Shown here: one piece after another, positions 10,895 to 22,500 of the stretch | Layout of the letters: each line of letters starts with the position of its first letter | Numbering within the stretch: the first letter of the stretch is position 1 | Assembly (NCBI GenBank): GCA_012845835.1 | Contig: JABAKD010000028.1 | Coordinates: forward strand, 7,443,632-7,507,631 | DNA length: 64,000 bases | DNA from: Undaria pinnatifida | Taxonomy: Eukaryota > Sar > Phaeophyceae > Laminariales > Alariaceae | Direction: 5' to 3' | Translations under genes and position numbers: made by a program | The notes under the pieces: model-generated | Told to the model about the DNA's origin: nothing | The model's input: only the letters and a program-made list of their open reading frames with translations | Database searches by the model: none

Positions 10895-11190
10895 ATTTAG
10901 GTAGTACAAGGGCTCCGCTCCGCGGGCGGCTGACGCCGCCCGCTACGCTCGCGCAAGGCAAGGAAGAATGCAACCAAAAACATAGACTATGTAAAGGGGG
11001 CAGAAAGAAGAGGCCCACGATTTGGTGCGAACAGCGATTTGATAATGCCAAGAGCTGCTTGTGCAGAGCAAATTGCCCTGTTGTGCTCAGCTGTGCTGTG
11101 TGCTTTTGTTACCGGTGTTACGTTCTGATCGGCAGTACGGGGGTAATTTGCGTGGGGGAAAAAACAGGGGGCCGTGAAAGATCAAATACA
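10895..11190 (+). repeat. Dispersed repeat with GC hairpin head, copy 1
   Basis: Starts 'gtagtacaagggctccgctccgcgggcggc' with a GGGCGGC...GCCGCCC hairpin. It is followed by 'atttggtgcgaacagcgatttgataatgccaagagc' and 'gttctgatcggcagtacg'. A diverged copy occupies 20330-20570 in the same orientation. The hairpin head alone recurs reversed at 15213-15265. Confidence 0.7.
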
Positions 11191-11969
11191 TAGTCTATAG
11201 AAAGAGAAAAAAGAGGAAAAGTAGTACTCCGTACACAACACACGCATTATACCCGGTACTGCTCTATATCCGAAAGAAAGCACACAGCGCAGCGACACAG
11301 CACCGCAGCGAAGGGCACGGCACCGCACCGCATGGCTCCGCACGGCTCCGCACGGCGCTACGCTGCGCTGCTGGGCCATATATAGCCGGATTGATCTGAG
11401 CTGGGCGTGCATGTGATCCAACAGCGTAGTATCTGATGGTACGTACAAACCTGGTGTAGTAGTACCGGTAGTACTAGTAGTATTATATTGGCGTTTCGTA
11501 TATCGAACGAAGCTGGAAAGCAAAGAAAAGCTGGAAAGGTTCCGCAAGTAATATGGAAGTTGGAGCTCTGAGAGGCCAGGGATGGGCAATCCCTGAGAAA
11601 GACAAAATTAAGTAAGTCTATAGAAGCAGCTTTTTTTTTCATGTTTCACAGAGCCAAGGATAGCAACTGAGCAGTGAGAGCCGAGAGGCGAATGGCTCGG
11701 TTTCATTTCCTGACTACCCTGACTACCGCAACATATCATACGAAAACGGCCAAGATTACCTATCAAATCAGATAATTGCAGGCCTTCCAAGGCCGCGTAC
11801 CTTAACACTAGCCCACCCTGATGAGCCGCATAGGCAGAAATATGGCAGATTCGGGGAAACTCCGGTTCTACGAACTAGATCAAGGCCGTACCTTAACAAT
11901 AGTTGTAGTTTGTGTGTTCGTCCGGTGGGTGCCCCGAACAAAAAAAAGAGACGAGCACCCCGGGGGATT
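11191..11969. other. Intergenic, short GC simple repeat, no gene recognised
   Basis: 11300-11360 is a degenerate 'gcaccgcaccgcatggctccgcacgg' tract. The rest shows no supportable gene on either strand. Confidence 0.4.
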
Positions 11970-12197
11970 TTCGCCCCAGGGTACGTCTTTTTCTTGTGGG
12001 AAGATCACCCTCCTACCTCTGAGAACGCCCCGGTGTTATTTCGCGCCAAAAAGTTTAGGCGCCCCAGGGGCGTTTACATGAGATATTTTCGCCCCAAGGT
12101 ACTTTTTTTTGTGGGAAGATCACCCTCCCACCTCTGAGAACGCCCCGGGGTGTTATTTCGCACCAAAAAGTTTAGGCGCCCCAGGGGCGTTTACAGA
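11970..12197 (+). repeat. Tandem duplication, ~118-bp unit, two copies
   Basis: Two successive units each contain 'ttttcgccccagggtac', 'cttgtgggaagatcaccctcc', 'acctctgagaacgccccgg' and end 'ttaggcgccccaggggcgttta'. Units begin near 11970 and 12087. Confidence 0.8.
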
Positions 12198-12602
12198 GGA
12201 TATGACAGCAATAGTCATTCATGCAGACATCTATCTATTATAATCTATTATGTGAAAAGGCACTCGCAACACACGAGTGGATGCTTTCGCAAGGGCCCAC
12301 GATTCTCAACATCTTCCTGCTGGTATAGACTATACATATACAGTATATGGAGTGTATTTTCATTTTTTATGATATACAACTATATACCTAGACCTCGCCC
12401 CCTTCGGACGTCTCGCTCGGCATATCCTCCCCCCTCTCAGCCCTTCTCAGCCCGTAATTGCCGAAAAGAAAATTAGTTGCTGGGGAAAAGAACCGTCCCG
12501 AAGTTCCTTGCCTTCCTTGCTTTCCCTAGTCTCATTCTTACTTAGCTCTCATTCTCTGATCTTTACTGCTTGCTCTCTGATATTTTTATTTTGCTTTTTC
12601 AG

Positions 12603-14704
12603 CAACTTCTTTTTTGTACTTTTACTTTCGAAGTTGGCCGATTGCTGGCTGTTGGGAGGGAATTGCCGTTGACGGCTGCAAACAATTTGAATTTGAAATT
12701 TGCCGGATCGGCAATAACAATTTGAAGTTGAAATTTGCGAAGCGGACCAAGGCTAGTGCGGGAGGAGGCTCCGCCAACAGTAGTGGGGGTGGTGGAGGTT
12801 CAGGATCAGGCGTGTGGAAGCTGGTCGGGCAAGAACGGGACTCAGCTTCTTCTGGCAATCCTGATTGGCCGTGCCCGAGCAAGGGTTGTGACGGCTTCCT
12901 CATCGCACGAAATAGGAAAAACAGGAGTTCCCAGTACGCTGTCTGCGACACCTGCAGGAGTGACGAGCCTTCCACGTGCCAAGCTTTTCATAACCTTAAC
13001 AAGAAGCACTGGGGAAGCGGCGACAACCCTCGTGTGTGTGACTGGTGTGACGCGGACACCTGTGATTCACCTTCGATCGGCGTCCCTAACGAAGGAGCTG
13101 AGAGCTTGACGAAACGTGAGTTACATTTCTGTTGTTGTGCTGTGATTTCTTTTTCATGCGTACAAACACACTTTTGCATGTACGAGTACGTACGTGTACG
13201 GGGCAGTCCCGTCATCGCGGTGTAAGCGGGAATCGTACAAGTACTCAGGTCTACGAGTGAGTAGACCTATGCAGTGACGCTGTGTGATGCGATTTCTTTT
13301 TCATACGTACAGCCAAACACACTTCATGTATGTACGACTACGAGTACGGGGCAGTCCCGTCATCGGGGTAAGCGGGGGTTGAACGAGTGGTCCATGCAGT
13401 GACGCTTTGTGCTGTGATATAAACACACGTTTTGGATGTACGACTACGACTACGTGGTATCTATACATGTAAGACGCAATGAAAACGGGCAAGTCTCATC
13501 ACGGGGGTCAGCCAGGGTTGTAAAAATGGTCCATGCAGTGATAAATAACAGCAGCATGATACCTCAGCACCAGTCGCAGTACACACTGGAGGTTGATATA
13601 TAGCAGTAAACAGAAGCTGAAGTTAACCTGGGTGATGCTGGAGAGCAGTCCCGTGATTGGGGTTAGCGAGTTGTTCATGTAGTGACGCGGTGTACTACTA
13701 CTGTTACTCATTTTTCATACAACCACATGAACTCTTTGTATTGACGAGTACAAGTAGGGTGCGCAACCTCTTCAGGAATCGCAGTACACGTCGGTCGTAA
13801 TAGTGCTGATAGCAGCAGTAGTAGAGTAGTACCGAACAATATATACAGCAGGTACTGTCTCTTACCCTTCGTTGTCGGTATTCCGCCGGTAGGCCTTATA
13901 TAGCAGTATACCGGGGCTTACGCTTACCAGTTGCGACTGTGAATCCCGTTCGTTCCTGTCCCAGTGGTGGTTTCATAGGTGTTAGCAACGTTGTGGTACC
14001 AGGCAGGGCTTTGCCCATAAACGACCGCTTTCATTACAACAGTGTTAAATTGTACGACTTCCTTTCAAACTTTGGAAATCGACGACAGCTACGTGGCCTC
14101 ACTATTTTGAACATTCACTGAACGCAAGGTATTCCCATCCGTTGTTGTCGTTTGCAGAAGCCCTGCGAAGCAGCCGCCGAGGGCCGCCAAGTCGGCGAGG
14201 ACATAAACACGAAGTGCACCGGCGACATCAAGGTCGGTGACCTCCTGAAGAAGGCAGGCGACCACTTGCTCGATATACATCCCGCATTCTATTCCCACGT
14301 TGCCACGAGGGCGTTCGACATCGAGGTACGTTCTACTCTTATCTTGCGTCCTGTGTGTCACGAGTCGAGACATCCATGTCTCTTGCTCAAGACTAGGGGA
14401 TGGCGTGCGGATATAGTCTATGAAGTGCGGTTCCTTTTCCAAGTACCAAGAGCAAGTACAACAATACCACAACAATTACTAACAACGAAAGGAGCTCCAA
14501 TAATTTGGATGGTTACGACGTCTGCTGGAGAGAAGTACGAATACTTTTTTACACATACTTATCGACGTTCTCCCGCCATGCTTCAACGTTTGTAGACAGA
14601 TCCACAAGACCATCGACAAAAAACAAGAGTGCAAGGTGCTGGGTACCCCCGCTGAGGAGGAAGAGTCCAAGCAAGCCTGCATGCTCCTTCGGAAGCAATG
14701 TTGA
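12603..14704 (+). CDS. Probable three-exon gene, unrecognised cysteine-rich protein (5' end uncertain)
   Basis: Exon A, about 12603-13115, encodes a Gly/Ser-rich linker and then a Cys-rich segment with PCPSKGC, CDTCR and CDWCDADTC clusters. These could bind zinc, but no known family was recognised. Exon B, 14158-14325, is bounded by 'tttgcag' and 'gtacgt'; it is hydrophilic and contains KCTGDIKVGDLLKKAGDHL. Exon C, 14600-14704, follows 'agacag' and ends at TGA with a Cys-containing, Glu/Lys-rich tail. B and C join in phase 0. Exon A ends (donor gtgagt) in phase 1, so a direct A-B join is out of frame. Either a small exon lies between, or B starts earlier, at 14129, where the frame is consistent. 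The start codon is not settled: exon A follows a pyrimidine tract and 'tttttcag', so an upstream exon is likely. The 1-kb first intron contains loose tandem repeats of 'gggcagtcccgtcatcg'. Confidence 0.5.
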
Positions 14705-15495
14705 CAGCACGTTCTTTATAGAACGTTAAGTTGTGGTTTATTATACCAGCATCGTTTTTTGATAACTATGCCTAAATGCGTGCTCTTCGTCTTTCAGGAA
14801 TACAAATGTACTTCACATGTTTGCGGTGTGTGCGTTCAAGTTCCTGCTTCCAGCATGTTTTTTCAGGCACTGCGCTCCTTTACATCTAAATAAGTTGTAG
14901 TTTTCCTGTCTCTATCCTTGACAAGCGCGTGCCTGGTGTTTATGCACTGCGATAATTTATTATTGATGATCGACTTAGAGAGAGCTATTAATAAGTGTAC
15001 AGGACCTAGGTGCTACCTGAGAGGTGGAAGGATATGCCAAGCAAGTCCTCCGACGTGCCCATCATGGACTGGGCGAATTGATGATAATAACAAACTCATA
15101 ATCATAATCGTCTCTATTCTGTACCGTTGTACTATATATGGACCTCTTGGCATTTTCAAGTCGCCAGTTGCGCCATTTGTGCTTCTTTTCCTACTGAATG
15201 TCTATTCCTCCTTCCGCAAGCGTAGCGGGCGGCGCCCAGCCGCCCGCGAGCGAAGCCCTTGTACTAGTATATGGTACCTGGTATATGATACTGCCATACA
15301 TACTCTTAACTCTCGTATACATACCGCTGTTGCACTTGTGCGCAGATTCTGCAGGCTGCAGGCAGCAGACGAGTGCAGACTTCACTTGTACAATAGTTGC
15401 GCGCGGTGACGTTTCGAGTACCGACAAAAGAAAGACTTGCCTCATACCTGCTTATCTGCGATATGATGTTGATGGTGCTGGGTGGTGACGTAATT
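14705..15495. other. Intergenic, includes isolated GC hairpin
   Basis: No gene supported. 15213-15265 is a reversed copy of the GC hairpin ('gtagcgggcggcgcccagccgcccgcgagcg') that also heads the repeats at 10895 and 20330. Confidence 0.45.
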
Positions 15496-16007
15496 TGATG
15501 CTGATGATAGAACCAGCCCTACTTCGTGGAAGGCGAAAGGATATCGACCGGCACCGAGGGATCCAACGGTTCGGCTGACAGAGGGCTGACACCTCGACAA
15601 TACCGGCGTCGAGAAGAGTCTGACACAAGGCACTATGCTTCGCATTTTACCATTTACTGCATGCAAACCAAGCAGCAAGCACAGGCAGCTGTCATGTAAT
15701 CCCGAGAACTGCAGCTGACTGTGCTACTGTACACCACAGGAGCTGCAGCGATCAATACTGGATCCTCCCTTCCCAAACTTGCTGCGCACCTGAAGAACGG
15801 CAAGTGGACGTACAGGGCCCGACGGTTGCGCTGCTGCGGGTTGAGATTGCTCGCCGTCATCCCGGGGCCGACGGACGAGCTTCTGTTGAACTTGGCGTCC
15901 TTGGCGCTGTCAACGCGATGGTCGACCAGCTGATTAATGTTGGGAGTGCTCATGACGCTCCCATACCGCGTGCCTGCCACGAGAGCATCATCCTCAGCGG
16001 AAGACAT
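15496..16007. other. Weak coding-like stretches of unknown nature on both strands
   Basis: On the + strand 15511-15700 is open and hydrophilic, and stops at 15698-15700. On the - strand a 117-codon frame starts at 16007 and contains a donor-like 'ttcttcag|gtgcgc' at about 15790. Neither matches a family I recognise, and they are in different strands, so at most one is real. The location, 0.5 kb upstream of the epsin start, would allow a divergent gene on the - strand. Confidence 0.2.
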
Positions 16008-16523
16008 GACGCCTTTCTTCGCCTATGGGCACGAGGAGAGCAAATCAGAGTAGCGTGGTACACACCACGCTTGGTCAGATTCGTCTGAACTGGGTCCTCA
16101 AGTTTTTACCGCCGAGTGTTGCGCACCAGCCAAGCTTTGCTCGTGGTGTTCCACCTTTTGTAGCTGCTGCGGCAGGGTGGTTTTTCATCGAAAAAATCGC
16201 GTCGACAAGAAAATTACATAATGTTACCCCGGTTTCGTAACGTTTCTTTTATTCGTTGGAAACCCCGGCGGACACTCGAAAACTTCGAAATCAGGCGTGA
16301 CGAGGTCATCACCGCAGCTGGGAGCGAGCGCACCCTAAGAAGCGCGCTTCCGTTGCACAAAAAAAGGAGGGGTTCAACGACTTCCGCCGCAAGGAGCTCT
16401 GGTTCGGTCGCGAAAGGTCTTTCGTGACGCGTATTTTTCTTCCCCTCTTTTTGTGCGTGATCGATCCGTCCCGAGACGAGAACGCCGAGCAGAGGAGCTT
16501 TCGTCGCTCGCTAAGAAGCTGCC
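16008..16523 (+). promoter_or_regulatory. Presumed 5' flank / 5' UTR of the epsin gene
   Basis: There is no recognisable gene between the weak frames ending at 16007 and the epsin ATG at 16524. The last 200 bases include a T/C-rich stretch (16425-16452) and 'agaagctgcc' directly before the ATG, an acceptable start context. No TATA-like box could be assigned with confidence, so this is a positional call only. Confidence 0.3.
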
Positions 16524-19500
16524 ATGGACAAGCTGGGGCAACTCTCGCTGGACAAGCTGTCTCTTGACAAGGTCAAGAACATGGTCGGCGAAGTGTGAGT
16601 ACCTGCCACGCCGCCCCGATGTTTCTCGGAGCGAAAGCGGGGGGAGTGAAAAGTAGTTAAAAACACCAAACTCGCTTTTCTTCTCATTTGCTCAATTTTT
16701 GAGGAAAATTTGAGGGCCAGATTCACTCCGTGGGTTCTTCGCTCCTCTGTCGTGTCCCTCCGAGCTCCCGAGCTCGAGGGGGAGGGGGGTGAAGGACGCG
16801 TTGGCAGGGGGTAGGTGATGGAGGCCCATAGGGGCATTAAGCGATTGCGTGGCTTCCGATACCACAGCCTTGCCACGATCGGAGGTTGATTGTCATCCAT
16901 GATGTGCTATGTACGGCGCTACGGCACGCTGTTCTTGTTGCGTTCCTCCATTTTTTGTTCTGTACCTGGTAAACGAACTCATCGCAACATAGACTTCATC
17001 GTAAACTTCGCGTTGTTCGTACACACATACGAAATCTACTCCGAAGCAGTGAGAATGTACAGCAGCAGCAGCAGTAGTTTAGTACCGCGATTATGCCAGG
17101 TATAGAGTGCATACGTGTCATACCAAGCACCGCCGTGGTACATGGCATAACATATGAATACGTATCGTATATAGCAGCAGTACTGGTACATACTACGATG
17201 TGTTTCCTCGTATTAGCACTGCTCAAGACAGAACGTTTTCATACCGATCAGGCCATTCGACTCGTTGACTAACTACTTAAGAGTACTAATACTTGCCTCT
17301 GAAAAAAAACACGAGGCTTCCACATCCATCAGATGCTCCCAGTACAGCAGTAACTATTGGGCAGTAAACAAAGTATTACAAACATTTTCGGTAGATACTG
17401 GAGGTACTTGCAGTAGATTTCAGGAATTGATTCTCTCACACTACGTACAGCAGTCGCAGTAATTTTGCATTTTTGGGCTCTGTTGTCTGGATACTGCATG
17501 TACGTCCAAGTATTTCTGGGTTCGAAACCCGTTTTCGGGGACAAATTACTCGGAAATAGTACAGGGAGGGTTCGGGGGTTATGAAGGGGTTAAGCACTGC
17601 CCATACCTCGCGTGCTCGCTTTACTAAATTCTCGCATATTCTCGCAGTATACTCGAGAGTATGAAGTATGCAGGGAGCATCTGCTGTGCACCCTCGTTTC
17701 AATACTTTTATCCGCAGGTTCCGCAGAATACACAGATGCCAACAGGAGTGGGATTTGAAGTAACTTACTTCCGGAGGCACTGAGAATACTGGCAAGATAT
17801 CAGGGTTTGATAATGCTAAGTGCTTGCAGTATTTCGGCCGTGAGTACTGGAGCCTGTCCTGTTACCACGGGCTTGATTATGCGAATTAATGTGAGAACAA
17901 CAACTGCTCATATGAAGCACTGCCAGCACTCACAGTATGTCGCATGTTTGTGCTGCGGATTCTGCTCGTACTCGGCGTTTTGTACTACTCATACTACCAG
18001 TACTCCCAAGTATTTCGGCCGATAAACTGCAAGAATCTCAACACTCGAAGTACGAAATACTCTCGGTACTTTGCGTATACTCGGAGGATGCGGCGAGTGT
18101 ACTCGGGATATGAAGTGTACTGGGAGTATCTGTGGACGCTTTGTATCGCGGTACTGCTACTGCGCTCTGCGCTGCATGTTGTTGCTTTATATTTTATCTT
18201 TCATTTTTTATAATATTTTATCCTGGCACCGGTACATATAGCTGGTTCTGCTGCTGTCTCAATCAACGCCCAAAATTGCAAGGTTAGGTAAGGTACGCGT
18301 AGGTATAACGGGTAATATACCCGGGCATGCACCCGTACCCAACGCTTAGGTACGTCAGATACGGGCCTCGATACCTTTCGTAAGTGTTCTGTGCGTTATG
18401 TTCGGACCACGATTACCTTATCTAAGTTTTAGGTACGATAAGTACGCCGCTCTAATACTCACCCGGGACAGGTATACCCGTCGACGAAATACCCGGGCTT
18501 AGGTACGAGCCTGAGGGCGACATCAATACCTTACCTAAGTGTTGGGTACTATGGTACGCCGCCCCAAGACTTATCCGGGTATAGGTATACCCGTCGAAAA
18601 ACTACCCGGGTATAGGTACGACCTCTAATACCTTTCCTTATTTTTTTACGCCATACGAATCACTTACGCCGTCTTCTGCGAGAGCAAAATTAAAATTAAA
18701 ATTAAAATCGAAACTAGCCATATGCGGTCTCCCCGCCACACATCCGGGGCACCTGCCACCCACGATGCCTGTGACCTGTCGCCAAGGCGTGTCTAACCCA
18801 GGGAATAGAGTAGCGGCGTGGACAACGAAACCACTGGTGGAGATCATGAGGGCCACGCTTCACCGCGCGAGGGAGCGAGGGAGCCAGCACACAGGATGAT
18901 CCCGAGCCGGCCAGAGGTCATCGAGGTCACGCCGCGCAAGATAGTGGCCGTGATCACTCCCAAACTTGTTTGCAAGATAGAGCGGGACACGCAGGGCGTG
19001 CACGACATGTCGGCGGAGTGAAAAAAGCCGCTGATGGCTTTGTCTTGCCGAATCGTTATCGACGAGAAGGGTCCAGTAAGGCGTCGTTCATGTACTCTGG
19101 CAACCTATGTCAGTCCATCGCTCCAGCCCTTGGGGTACAGATTAGTTTTGTAGTAGGCGATCACCTAGCCAAAAAATGCCGGCATGGTGTTTCGTTAACA
19201 GAAAATTGTCGCGTTTCTTGGGTGTACGTTAGATCAAACATACTAGCAGAATCTACTGGCAGGCCCTGTCAGTAGATGGCTGCTGCCAGTGGATTACTAC
19301 TGCCACTACTGCCACTACATACTGTTCTAGTGCCTCGCCCCGCCAGTTTGACGTTTTATTGCACGGGTACGTACCCGTACCCGTACCCGCGCTAAGGTAC
19401 GCCTCGATACCTTACCTAAAGCTTAAGCACGGTAGGTACGTCGACCCGATACTTACGCGGTTATAGATGTACCCGTGGACGAAATACCCGGGTTTAGGTG

Positions 19501-22500
19501 CGAGCTTAGGGACGACCTCAATACCTTACCTAAGTTTCAGGCGTTACGCACAGACCCCGATACCTTACCCAAGTGTTGGGTACTTTAGGTACAGACCTCG
19601 ATACCTTGCGTGAGTTTTGGATACGATCGGTACGTCAATCCAATACTTACCCGGGTATAGGTATACCCGTCGACGAAAAACCCGGGTTTAGGTACTACCC
19701 TGGGGACGATCTCAATACCTTACCTTAATTTTAGGTGCGTCAGATACAGGTCCCGATACCTTGTACGTAAGTAGCCGGTCGCCCCGGTGGCGTATCAGGT
19801 TATCCTCGAGCCTGGTGTAGGTACCCGGTCGCCCCGGTGGCATATCAGGTTATCCTCGAGCCTGGCATAGGTCAGTTTCGTGAATTCGAATGCCCCCGAG
19901 TGCATACTCGTATAAATTCGTTGGGACTTTTTCTTGTGCACAAATTGAATGGCGGAAAGCGCGAGAGCGTGAGTTAGCAACACTCGATGAGAAATCGACG
20001 AGCAGTGGGATTGCTGAACCCTATGCGCGATAAAAATTGAAGGCAAGAACCGGGGGGGGAGAATGGACGACACCTACTGTGACCACGGCTTGTCCAGAAG
20101 CTGGAACGTACAAGTGTGCGACGACCTTACCTAAGTGTTGGGTACGTTAGATACGGCAGTCAGTACCTTACCCAAGCTTTGGGTACGTTTGGTACGACCT
20201 CAGATACTTACCCGGATACAGGTATGCCTTACCTACCATACCCTTAGAAAATTGTATCATACCAGGGTACGTGGTACCGGCTATAGAGCTATTGACTATT
20301 TATAGTCCACGCAGGCTATGTCCGCATATATACTACAAGGGCTCCGCTCCGCGGGCGGCTGACGCCACCCGCTACGCTCACGAAAATATTACAACAAAAT
20401 GTGAAGGGGGCGGAAATAAGGGGCCCATGATTTGGTGCAACTAGCGAATTGATAATGCCAAGAGTTGCGTGTGCAGACCTGATTGCCCTGTGCGGTGTTG
20501 TGTGCTTGCTGGCGATGTCGCGTTCTGATGGGCAGTACGAGTGTAATTTCGGGAGGGAGGGGAAGGTGAAGAGGACCGAGAGAGGACAATAAATGAAGAA
20601 AGCAAAAAGACGAGTACACAGCAGTCCACACGTGCATCCTGGTACATACATAGTGTGAGGCGTTGAGGGCTGACTGCGCTGTGCTGTGCTGTTCTGTCCT
20701 GGTGATGCATGCTCGACGGCAACATGCTACTACTGCTGTAGCTCTACGAGCTGCGGGTGGGTGTGTTTTTTTTGTGATCTGAGCAGAAGAAACACGTGAA
20801 AAAACAGGCACTTGTAGTCTGCGAACACCGTGTCCTGTGATCTTATACGTGCAAACTAAACGTGCACATACGTATTCGGACAAACGTTCGTACTTGATTT
20901 TGTTTATCGGCACTTTTTTATGTTGATTTAACGTTGGGAACGGCTATCTTTTGCTCAAATTTTACTCTTTTTATTCTGACTCGACTTTTGAAGGTCCGTT
21001 TTTTTTTTCACTTTTTTTCCAACCTTTTAAAAGATGTAATGATTTTTAGTGTGTTTGTGTGTGTGTTTTTTTCTTGAAATTAGTGTTGAGATATTTATCT
21101 TGAAGCAGTGCTGGAGATTTTGTCTTGAAGTTAGTGTTGGTGCGGTCCCGAACAACACAAGGCGAAGAATCAAGGAGCGCAAAGAAAGCCGCCGGGATGG
21201 TTCTCCGAGGGTTCAGGCAGGCGTGTTCCGCCCGCTAAGAATGAAGTAGGGCATATTCTCATGTGATTCCAAGACGAAGGATGCGCCAGCTAGCGTTGGG
21301 TTGCGAAAGCAACTGAGTTAAATCGACACACGACGCGTATGAAAATACGTCGAAGTGTGGTGAGCTTAAGCTCGACTTTTCCCCATCCGCCGGAGGATGA
21401 AAAAAAAAAAAAAAAAAACGAATTACTTCCCGAGATATTTTGTAAGAGTGTGTATTACCTCGCATATCAAGAGCTTGTACCGGGCTGTTGCTGGGTTTTA
21501 AATCGCCCATGACTCAGAGCAAGGGTGAGACCCTTTGTTTTTCTACTTGTTTCGTTGGTGCATGCTAAAGCAACCCCTGCCTGCCCCCTCCCCGGCCGCT
21601 GCGCCCGGCTCGTCGGCACTGCGCTTTGCGTTAGGTTTATCCCTCTCAGGGCAATCGGCATCAACGCCTGCCCTGTTGATTGTCGTGTACCTGGTACAAA
21701 TTTAGATAGGTGTGATTTATTTGGTCATGCCTCAATACCTTACACCCGAAGTTTATAGTATACGTGAGAATGTGTTGATGGCTCCGGTACCCTGATGTGT
21801 ACCTACCAGCTGGTACCGAGTCCGCTACGAATCGCGGGCTCCTCTATTTAATGAGCCGTTTTAGCACTTTACCACCGCACTCCCGACATGGGTACAAAAC
21901 ACTTGAAATTAGATTAGGATAGGTTTAGGAATTGGATTTGGGTTGAATTTTAGTAAGCCGTGGTCGCAGGACAGGCTCCAGTCACTCTGGAAGATTACCT
22001 CGGGAGAAAAATGTAGCAAACCAACAGCAGTGGTACACACAACTTTTTTTTTTTTTTTTCTTCGTCCCATTTATTATCCTCGCGTTACTCTCGCGCTCCC
22101 TCCCAGTAGTAGCTCAGATCCGGGGTCACATAGCGGGCCCTCCTTTCCCCTCCCCACTACGGTACGTGCCTTCGTTTTTATCGCGAGAAGAATTCAGCAT
22201 GTTCTTCCCTCGTCGACTCGCGTCGAATTGTGTGAATGTTGATATCATATAGCTGAAGCAAGTCATACATTCGCCAAAAAATTTTAAATTGAAATCGGAA
22301 GTCAGCGTACGTACGTGCCAGACCCATGTTGGTCTATATGTGCCAGGTACCTGGTATTTTACTGGCAGCCAGTCCGCCCGCCCGCCCGCCAGCCAGCCGA
22401 GCCCGCCAACCGAGCGGCGTCTGCAAGGCAAATGAGAAAATGAAAAGGCGAATAAAAAGCGCGGCAAACCAATATGTGTGGCTCGCGTGTTGCCAGCCCC

